A stretch of DNA of 11,910 nt, taken from positions 1 through 11,910 of the forward strand of contig JAOXYB010049247.1 in the NCBI GenBank assembly GCA_028565635.1. The letters are read 5' to 3'. Position 1 is the stretch's first letter. Every line of letters starts with the position of its first letter. Under the pieces are notes generated by a model that did not search any database, was not told the DNA's origin, and saw only the letters and a program-made list of their open reading frames with translations. The stretch comes from Phoronis ovalis (lineage: Eukaryota > Phoronida > Phoronidae). A program made the position numbers and the translations under genes. This document shows, piece after piece, positions 7,701 through 11,910 of this stretch.

Positions 7701-8842
7701 AAATTGCTCAAAGATTGTTTGAATTATAAACATCAAATTACTTGACATACTTTTTTCATAAAGCTTTCCAACATACCTGAATCGAATCTCTGTACTTCCA
7801 TACTACTTGTCTGAACTGTGATACGTACTGGCGTACGGTGCTAATTTTCTCTGCTTGAAATATATACTTAGTATTGTCAGGAAATTCATATATAGGCATC
7901 TGAAAGCAGTTGCACGATAAAACATGTGAAACATATGGTACATAAATCACATGATATGGTTGATGGTATTCATTTGGTAAATCCATTAAATAAATGGAGA
8001 CTTTTACTTGTGCTCTTCTGTACCTGGTTCTCTGCTAAATATACATAACAACCAGTCTACTTGAATGTGTGTTTATGAAAACAAAACAATTATGTGTGAC
8101 AATCAAACTACTCCCGCAGATTAACCAATTTACAATCAGTGTGCTTTGCACTGCCGTCAAAGCCTTGTGACATATCATCAGCTACTAACTGATATAGGAT
8201 GGTTTATGAAAGCCTCTCAAGTCTCAATGCATATGTAATGCATGATATGATATACAGCAGCTTTACCATTCCTGAGCAAACATTCTTTGCAATGTAGTTT
8301 ACGCATGCATTTGTGTCAGTTAATATGGTGCAGTATGTATAAAATAATATAGAAGTAGGAATAGAAATAAATTTTAACAGATGTGGATATGATTTCCTAT
8401 AAACACCATCAGCATGCAGTCATAGTTAAAATAGTTTTAACTTTAAAAAGTGAATCCCAAGGTCCAAGTTTAAAAATAACTCTTGCAATGGTGGGCTATA
8501 TATTATGCTAAATAAAATGTGAGTTCATAAATACCAACATTGTTTATGGTAAAAATATTAAAACAAATTCACTTGGAATGACAAGATGATAGTATGCGTG
8601 GTAAGACTGAGAATAGCTCTTTTAAAAAAGGTGATATGTAAAGCATGCTGGTAAACTGGTACTAATAACTCAAAAACAGTAAAACTGTGTACACCACTCT
8701 GTATTCTTGGATTTAAACCAGTATATTCCTTGCTAAAATAACTGACGTTATTAAATAAACAATTTTAAAGAGTATGTACCTCACAAACTTTAATCTTCTC
8801 CTCAGGTGTTCCTGCAGCTTGCACTGCCAGCCAAGCAGACAT
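4544..8842 (-). CDS. APOOL: APOOL/MIC27-type MICOS complex subunit, seven coding exons
   Basis: Minus-strand exons 8842-8780, 7899-7777, 7257-7203, 6213-6118, 5673-5530, 5184-5105 and 4714-4544 total 732 nt and encode 243 residues plus TAG; all phases join. MIC27 (APOOL, with sister MIC26/APOO) is an inner-membrane MICOS subunit that binds cardiolipin and helps hold crista junctions together. Visible: N-terminal VQAAGTPEEK; MPIYEFP (residues 22-28), the counterpart of the ELSLY/QLPIY motif; coiled-coil-like residues 32-80; DTVEYIQ then LPRAGVITVAGLGGIVAG (TM1, about 97-110, glycine-rich); YKGGALRKIFY; TM2 (about 119-133) ending in CYPNQAV (133-139), the family's CYP/YYP-x-QA signature; a proline-rich linker (PPPRLD); and the tail EDHGQSNPADKDLYTTR, nearly the recalled human MDHGQSHPEDIDMYSTR. 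Human APOOL has 268 residues. The tail favours APOOL over APOO. The start is ATG 8842 (CACCATG, in-frame TAA 33 bases upstream), with an alternative 5' exon noted at 11124-11145. Confidence 0.92.
5105..5184 (-). CDS. APOOL: MIC27 exon 6: proline-rich linker
   Basis: Acceptor TCCACTTCAG before 5184 and donor CAAG|GTAATG after 5105. It encodes (K)PPPRLDMSEPDVAKLPSG and YYDNISSK. This is a poorly conserved soluble linker; it is supported by phase continuity and splice sites rather than by homology. Confidence 0.82.
5530..5673 (-). CDS. APOOL: MIC27 exon 5: second membrane segment
   Basis: Acceptor TTTACTAG before 5673 and donor GAAA|GTAAGT after 5530. The 144 bases encode (G)GALRKIFYCGSSMLVAAS and LCYPNQAVDITRTGFFKMKD, then FAYEQYKGE. 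L-R/K-K-I-x-Y-x-x-G...ASLCYP-x-QAV is the family signature around TM2. The open frame extends beyond both splice sites (5731 to 5480), but those extensions are intron. Confidence 0.92.
6118..6213 (-). CDS. APOOL: MIC27 exon 4: first membrane segment
   Basis: Acceptor CTTTACAG before 6213 and donor AAAG|GTAAGA after 6118. It encodes (D)TVEYIQSDPGILPRAGVI then TVAGLGGIVAGYK. PR-x-GVITV-x-GL-x-G is nearly identical to recalled vertebrate APOOL (PKMGVITVSGLAGL). The glycine spacing (G97, G103, G105, G106, G110) forms GxxxG-type helix-packing motifs like those reported in MICOS membrane segments. Confidence 0.92.
6214..7202 (-). other. MIC27 intron 3, possibly holding a degraded repeat
   Basis: A GT-AG intron of 989 bp. 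Between about 6438 and 6775 the texture changes: CCCTGGGGGTACTT at the left, a C-run (CTCCTCTCCCCCCC) at the right, and A-rich simple sequence between. The left end faintly resembles the G-rich element end at 11828. No target duplication is visible, so a mobile element is only suspected. Confidence 0.35.
7203..7257 (-). CDS. APOOL: MIC27 exon 3
   Basis: Acceptor TTTTAACAG before 7257 and donor TTAG|GTATGT after 7203. The 55 bases encode GTVDDVTEKYRRAKTKTL plus one base of the Asp codon. It continues the charged amphipathic segment before TM1. Confidence 0.87.
7258..8779 (-). other. MIC27 introns 1 and 2, no embedded feature seen
   Basis: Intron 7258-7776 (519 bp) and intron 7900-8779 (880 bp), separated by exon 2. 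AT-rich unique-looking sequence; no repeat with recognisable ends, RNA gene or conserved frame found. Confidence 0.65.
7777..7899 (-). CDS. APOOL: MIC27 exon 2
   Basis: Acceptor TGCTTTCAG before 7899 and donor CAG|GTATGT after 7777; exactly 41 codons, phase 0 on both sides. It encodes MPIYEFPDNTKYIFQAEKIS and TVRQYVSQFRQVVWKYRDSIQ, matching the conserved LPIY/LSLY...KYVEE...W(C) region of MIC26/27. The open frame continues upstream of the acceptor to 7986, but that part is intron. Confidence 0.9.
8780..8842 (-). CDS. APOOL: MIC27 exon 1 (N-terminus)
   Basis: Encodes MSAWLAVQAAGTPEEKIKVCE and ends at donor GAG|GTACAT in phase 0. The ATG sits in a good Kozak setting (CACC before it). An in-frame TAA upstream (with AGC AGG ATA AAG GAA GAA CTA AAA GTC ACC between) blocks any contiguous N-terminal extension. 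The hydrophobic start aligns with the end of the vertebrate N-terminal signal-like segment (SVSVHAA), which suggests that some N-terminal residues could come from a further 5' exon. Confidence 0.82.
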
Positions 8843-9552
8843 GGTGACTTTTAGTTCTTCCTTTATCCTGCTTTATAAATATAATATATAACTTACAATA
8901 GCATAGTTACATAATTCACTGTGAGATTGTTAATATATTCAAATTCTTTTTGCACCACTGGACTGAAACTTCTGTGTAGTTGTTGAGGATCCATTTGTTA
9001 GGGCCAGGCCACACACCCCTACTTAAAATTTTGTGAAGTAACTGCCAGAGAAGATGTTATTAGATATTTTACTAGCTGATACTACCAATAATATATTTAA
9101 TAAGAAACATTTGAGAAATATGTAAATAATAATCAGTGAAAAGCGAAAACATAGTACTAAATTCCTGTCCAGGCTACTATTATTCAAAAGGTCTATATAC
9201 TTGTTAATTCTGCCCCTTTTCAGCTCCCAAATTTATCACAGGATATCTATTTCACGTTTCACAAAGCATTTAAATGTTACCATAGTCCACCAGAGTTAGT
9301 CCTAATAATAGGCCCAATATTTGATGTATTGGGCCTATTATTAGGATTACCGCAGACCATTTTTTTTCAAAAAATAATTATTTATCAAAGATGCATTCTT
9401 GGATAATGCATTTACAACAATTAAGAAAAATTAAGATCTGTAAATTTTCACATATTTTCTGTGCAACCGATTTTTTACAAAAGCCTAATTTCAGAGATAA
9501 CTTGTGAATTACCGTCTTTCTGTGTTTTTCATTTTTAATACCATATATTTTT
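8843..9552. other. 5' flank or first intron of the MIC27 gene; no gene seen
   Basis: AT-rich sequence containing the hairpin at 9297-9349. No acceptor with a good pyrimidine tract was found on the minus strand just upstream of the MIC27 ATG, so this is either the promoter-side flank of exon 1 or an intron if the 11124-11145 exon is real. Confidence 0.5.
9297..9349. repeat. Near-perfect hairpin, 23-bp arms and 7-nt loop
   Basis: The left arm (9297-9319, core CCTAATAATAGGCCCAATA) and right arm (9327-9349) are reverse complements over 23 positions with a single G-T pair (9299/9347). The loop is TTTGATG (9320-9326). Weak pairing (the CTG/TA pattern) continues beyond the arms after a bulge. It could be a tiny foldback element or a small-RNA precursor; there is no coding frame. 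Confidence 0.85.
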
Positions 9553-9846
9553 TTAGTGACCTATATACCCTAGGTCAGGATTTTTTACTCTGGGTCTTGC
9601 ACCCCTACCAAAATTGTTGACCGCTGTAGTACTAGTAGCAAGTACATTCGTTCCTAACATAGTTTTTAACACTAGTCCTGGTTCATGACGTTCTGCACTA
9701 GCTCTTGATAATCTGACTTGTGAACTGAGTGAACAGTCATGGAATCTTACATAGCCAATGACAGTGAAAGTGCCCAAACTTCGAAATCTATGTAATTCCA
9801 GCCAAACGAGTTCATACATCACTGTACTCTCATTATCCAACTTCAA
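9553..9846 (-). other. Unassigned 97-codon open frame covering A's left arm
   Basis: This frame reads ATG at 9846 to a stop at 9553 and includes MYELVWLELHRFRSLGTF and GYVRFHDCSLSSQVRLSRAS. I do not recognise the family. The equivalent reading in the right arm of the duplication is broken by TAG (10784-10786) and by an extra base near 10801-10805. The open frame may be a remnant of a transposon protein, a captured host exon, or chance. No splice-site or promoter evidence supports expression. Confidence 0.25.
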
Positions 9847-9859
9847 CTTCCACTACTCC
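9682..9859 (-). repeat. Inverted duplication A, left arm
   Basis: Read on the minus strand from 9859, this arm runs GGAGTAGTGGAAGTTGAAG...TATGAACTC...TTACATAGATTT...ATTGGCTATGTAAG...GAGCTAGTGCAGAACGTC. The same order occurs on the + strand at 9996-10026 plus 10751-10912. By eye the arms agree at about four of five bases with small indels. About 135 bp separates the arms, with a 12-bp palindrome ACCCCTAGGGGT (9957-9968) in the spacer. Weak similarity may continue outward to 9640. It is either an old foldback/long-TIR element or an inverted segmental duplication. Confidence 0.8.
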
Positions 9860-10365
9860 CATCACTATTTGAAACTCCTGAATGCAGTTTTTACCATGCA
9901 GTAGGCGTGTTTTACCCTGGACCTCACACACCAATCAAGTTTTTGGCAAGTACCCCACCCCTAGGGGTCCAGCGCGGGAGTAGCAAATGGACATAGGAGT
10001 AGTGGGAGTTGAAGTTGGATAATCAGTAGTCCTGCAAGTATGACCCTACTATGGACAGCCTACGGCTTGTCTGTAGGGTCATGACCGTTTCGTATCTCAG
10101 ACCAGCCGAAGTTCTCCTAGCCTTCACGCATGCGCAATAACATAATATCCATACCATGGATGAACAAACTTTCAAGAGTGCATTTTGGATTTTATGCTGA
10201 TGTGCTGTTGAATCTTTGATTAAGTTATCTGGGTATGGTGGTATAAGAAGCGGAGTAGTCAAGGAATAGGCAGAAGCAAAAATTTGGATGGAATTAGGAA
10301 AGTAAGTGTTTTCGTACTTTGGCTCGTCTGAGATACGAGGCGGTCATGACCCTACGGACAAGCCG

Positions 10366-10685
10366 CCCGGGGGAGGCAGTCAATATGAAAGTGGGTACGC
10401 ATATTCCAACCAAATTGCGCGTCAAAGGGTATGTTTTTCGAACCACCAGCGTGTAACGCATGTTATGCGCTTAGGGCTAAAATCACGAAAAGGGGTGGTT
10501 TTTTGGAGGTGTGGCACTTCCTTAGGGGTGTTTTTCCCAAAGTCACTTCCTTAGGGGTATCATTGTTTCAAAGAACTCACTTCCTTAGGGGTGCATTTTT
10601 TTTGCAGAATTTCACTTCGTTAGGGGCTTTTTTGAATGGCCATGTTGGAACATGGGTACCCACTTTCATATTGACTCCCCCCGGG
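10366..10685. mobile_element. Element C: 320-bp MITE inserted in B's right TIR, 8-bp target duplication
   Basis: ACAAGCCG occurs directly on each side (10358-10365 and 10686-10693). The terminal inverted repeats are 10366-10410 (CCCGGGGGAGGCAGTCAATA...) and 10644-10685 (reverse complement CCCGGGGGGAGTCAATATGA...). They share AGTCAATATGAAAGTGGGTA with one 3-base indel and a few mismatches. The interior has no transposase and contains four motif repeats (10515-10626). Overlapping open frames here (10306-10554, 10431-10742) run through TIRs and are not genes. An 8-bp duplication fits several superfamilies (hAT, Mutator, P, Merlin); the superfamily is not assigned. Confidence 0.87.
10515..10626. 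repeat. Four spaced copies of CACTTCCTTAGGGGTG inside element C
   Basis: Copies start at 10515, 10544, 10578 and 10613, giving spacings of 29, 34 and 35 bases. Copies 1 and 3 are identical for 16 bases, copy 2 differs at the last base, and copy 4 reads CACTTCGTTAGGGGCT. The intervening sequence is T-rich and not conserved. All lie on one side of element C, next to its right TIR. Confidence 0.85.
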
Positions 10686-11051
10686 ACAAGCCGTAGGCTG
10701 TCCATAGTAGGGTCATGCCCGGGGTCATGCTTGCAGGGCTAGATAATCAGAGTATCTTGACGGTGATATATGAACTCATTACGTAGAAATTACATAGATT
10801 TCCCAAGTTTGAACACTTTTACTATAATTGGCTATGTAAGATGCCATGACAGTTCTCACAGCTCACAAGTCGGATTATCTGGAGCTAGTGCAGAACGTCG
10901 TGTCGTCATGAAGACATGATGCAGGATAGTTTATTCTTAACTTAATATTCTTAACACTTGCTTGACAAATCTCAGAATTTAAGAGTACGGTATGAGGTAT
11001 AGGGGTATATGTTGTCAAAGTCAGCAAGTAAGACACAATTAATATTGCGAC

Positions 11052-11088
11052 ATCGTTAACTAGTTGTTGACAGAACTAGTTGAACGAT
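11052..11088. repeat. Short hairpin, 14/15-bp arms
   Basis: ATCGTTAACTAGTT (11052-11065) pairs with AACTAGTTGAACGAT (11074-11088) with one bulged base; the loop is GTTGACAG. It lies just downstream (in minus-strand sense) of the candidate 5' exon donor. No function can be assigned. Confidence 0.6.
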
Positions 11089-11123
11089 AAAACATAAAAA
11101 ATGCATATTTCTGAAATACTTAC

Positions 11124-11145
11124 ACAAAAAAAAGCCGCCGGCCAT
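11124..11145 (-). CDS. Candidate upstream first coding exon of the MIC27 gene
   Basis: The minus strand reads ATGGCCGGCGGC, eight T's and GT, followed by a consensus donor GTAAGT (11123-11118), in a GC-rich pocket of otherwise AT-rich DNA. Joined to an acceptor AAAAG|TCACC (exon 2 starting at 8847), the N-terminus would read MAGGFFLFTMSAWLAVQAA. That resembles the shape of the vertebrate start (...LTTMPAG...ASVSVHAA), and the protein would be 252 residues. Against it: the required acceptor has no pyrimidine tract, and the ATG context is weak at -3 (C). It could instead be a 5' UTR exon or chance. Confidence 0.25.
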
Positions 11146-11334
11146 TTGCGTGTGGAGACAAAATAAAAATATTGTGCTTTTTCAATAAGACTCACGACAA
11201 AAAGTGTTTTTAAAAAACGCAATTGAAATGAAATATAAAATCGATAGAATGAGAAAATGTCAAATATAAATTAAACTGCAAAATTTGTACATTTTCGATT
11301 ACAAGGTATGAGTTTATGGCTAACCAAATTATTG

Positions 11335-11434
11335 CTTCCGGACAGTTGCCTCGTCTTGGAATTCGAAAGTGAAACACGAAGTTTCCCGGGAGTTACGTAT
11401 TTATTCACTTGTCTTGTCTTGTCTGATTAATTGG
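11335..11434 (-). promoter_or_regulatory. Possible promoter motifs (ETS/NRF-2 and CCAAT) for the MIC27 gene
   Basis: The minus strand carries CCAAT (11434-11430) and then CCGGAAG (11341-11335), about 190 bp upstream of the candidate 5' exon. CCGGAAG is the ETS core used by GABP/NRF-2, which drives many nuclear genes for mitochondrial proteins. The combination fits the candidate first exon, but both motifs are short. Confidence 0.25.
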
Positions 11435-11827
11435 TTATACGCAAGATGCATCACACCAATTTGACACTGGCAGTGAGTAAAAATTTTACAATGCTTCAAC
11501 AAATGCTCGTAGGTGTAACTATAACAACTGATATGAAGTTCATCATGAACTAAGGAGTAAATAAATGGTAAACAAATGTATACTTATAACTAGAAGTACT
11601 TATTGCGTAAAAGGTGGGCAAGAAGGTAATTTGTAACATTAGGCCGCTAGTAAGAAAATGATGACATCATCACCAGGGCAAAATAATAAAATGTAATTAT
11701 GGTTCTCACGTCATTTCCTAAGTTTAGCATTGTAATGTACTGTATGGTAAGTACTGTGTACATTAATTGTTACAAGATTAGTTAATATAAAGTGAAGTGT
11801 ATATACATTACAGTATATACCAATACA

Positions 11828-11910
11828 CCCGGGGGGGGGGTACTCAAGGTTTTTTGACTACGGGGATGTGCCGCGGAACCCAATCCAAATTTTAGCTTGT
11901 GGTAGCAAAC
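11828..11910. mobile_element. Possible transposon end with CCC-G10 terminus, truncated by the window
   Basis: An abrupt switch from AT-rich sequence to CCC plus ten G's, then TACTCAAGG, GGGGATGTGCCGCGGAACCC and GC-richer sequence to the window end. The start resembles element C's CCCGGGGG terminus, and short G-rich starts followed by TACTC are common in invertebrate interspersed repeats. The other end is outside the window, so no inverted repeat or target duplication can be shown. Confidence 0.4.

Larger units (their letters stand above)
10027..10741. mobile_element. Element B: long-TIR non-autonomous DNA transposon with 9-bp target duplication
   Basis: GATAATCAG flanks both sides (10018-10026 and 10742-10750). 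The ends are TAGTCCTGCAAG and CTTGCAGGGCTA (11 of 12 complementary). With element C removed, the left TIR (10027-10112) pairs with the right TIR (10316-10365 plus 10694-10741) almost throughout. The shared blocks include GACCCTACTATGGACAGCC, TAGGGTCATGACCG and CGTATCTCAGAC; the main difference is a 12-bp insertion in the right TIR. The unoccupied element would be about 387 bp with a 203-bp core lacking an ORF. A 9-bp duplication with TIRs near 90 bp suits Mutator-like (MULE) non-autonomous elements. The inner eight bases ATAATCAG also fit the hAT pattern nTnnnnAn, so the superfamily is open. Confidence 0.85.
9996..10912 (+). repeat. Inverted duplication A, right arm (split by element B)
   Basis: The two pieces of the arm are 9996-10026 and 10751-10912. 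Removing 10027-10750 (element B plus one copy of its target duplication) rejoins ...GTTGGATAATCAG with AGTATCTTGACGG, which then parallels the left arm GTTGGATAATGAG AGTACAG. The reading frame seen in the left arm is lost here. Confidence 0.78.
10913..11826. other. Intergenic or 5'-flanking sequence with few features
   Basis: It contains the hairpin at 11052-11088, the candidate MIC27 5' exon (11124-11145), the ETS/CCAAT motifs (11335-11434) and three tandem CTTGT units near 11408-11422. No reading frame of significance or RNA gene was recognised. Confidence 0.55.

Noticed and set aside
7756-7986. 76-codon minus-strand frame starting MDLPNEYH as a separate gene
   Set aside because: The homologous part begins exactly at the acceptor (7899) and ends at the donor (7777); the rest is intron.
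10023-10262. 79-codon minus frame in element B
   Set aside because: It starts in B's core and runs out through its left TIR and into the flanking target duplication; no protein-like motifs.
10306-10742. Overlapping plus-strand frames of 82 and 103 codons
   Set aside because: They read through the TIR of B, the target duplication and all of element C; the repeated LRGVF/TSLG peptides are just the 16-mer repeat translated.
1-11910. CRISPR arrays, bacterial operons, tRNA or rRNA genes
   Set aside because: No regular direct-repeat/spacer pattern, no cloverleaf with tRNA box motifs and no rRNA-like sequence were recognised; the gene structure is clearly eukaryotic.

Overview
This is an animal nuclear DNA segment: AT-rich, with interrupted genes, GT-AG introns, poly(A) signals and nested transposon debris. 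It carries the C-terminal exons of one gene and an essentially complete second gene, arranged tail to tail. The bases themselves do not name a species. The small introns (about 200-1,000 bp) and the many small elements with GC-rich CCCGGGGG-type ends would suit a marine invertebrate, possibly a non-vertebrate deuterostome, but that is a guess.

Region 1 (1-4100, + strand): the last four coding exons of an SLC12A8 (CCC9) homologue at 320-812, 998-1089, 1475-1592 and 2542-2765. They join in frame into 308 residues. The product has two membrane segments, a long polar loop, two more membrane segments and a tail carrying the family's QLTEDNDDF...RYH signature. The N-terminal half lies left of the window. 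A long AU-rich 3' UTR follows, with several AATAAA sites; the last is at 4064.

Region 2 (about 4350-8842, - strand, possibly reaching 11145): a seven-exon APOOL/MIC27-type MICOS subunit of 243 residues, with every phase joining cleanly. A short extra 5' coding exon (11124-11145) near ETS and CCAAT motifs is a weaker possibility. The two genes converge, and their last plausible poly(A) signals are only about 280 bp apart. They have no obvious shared pathway: one is a membrane transporter and the other shapes mitochondrial cristae.

Region 3 (8843-11910): no confident coding sequence but a layered repeat structure. A diverged inverted duplication (A: 9682-9859 versus 9996-10912) has its right arm split by a long-TIR element (B: 10027-10741) flanked by a 9-bp duplication. 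B's right TIR is split in turn by a third element (C: 10366-10685) flanked by an 8-bp duplication, and C carries four copies of a CACTTCCTTAGGGGTG-like motif. Nearby are a near-perfect 23-bp-arm hairpin (9297-9349), a smaller hairpin (11052-11088), and a G-rich transposon-like end cut off by the window's right edge.
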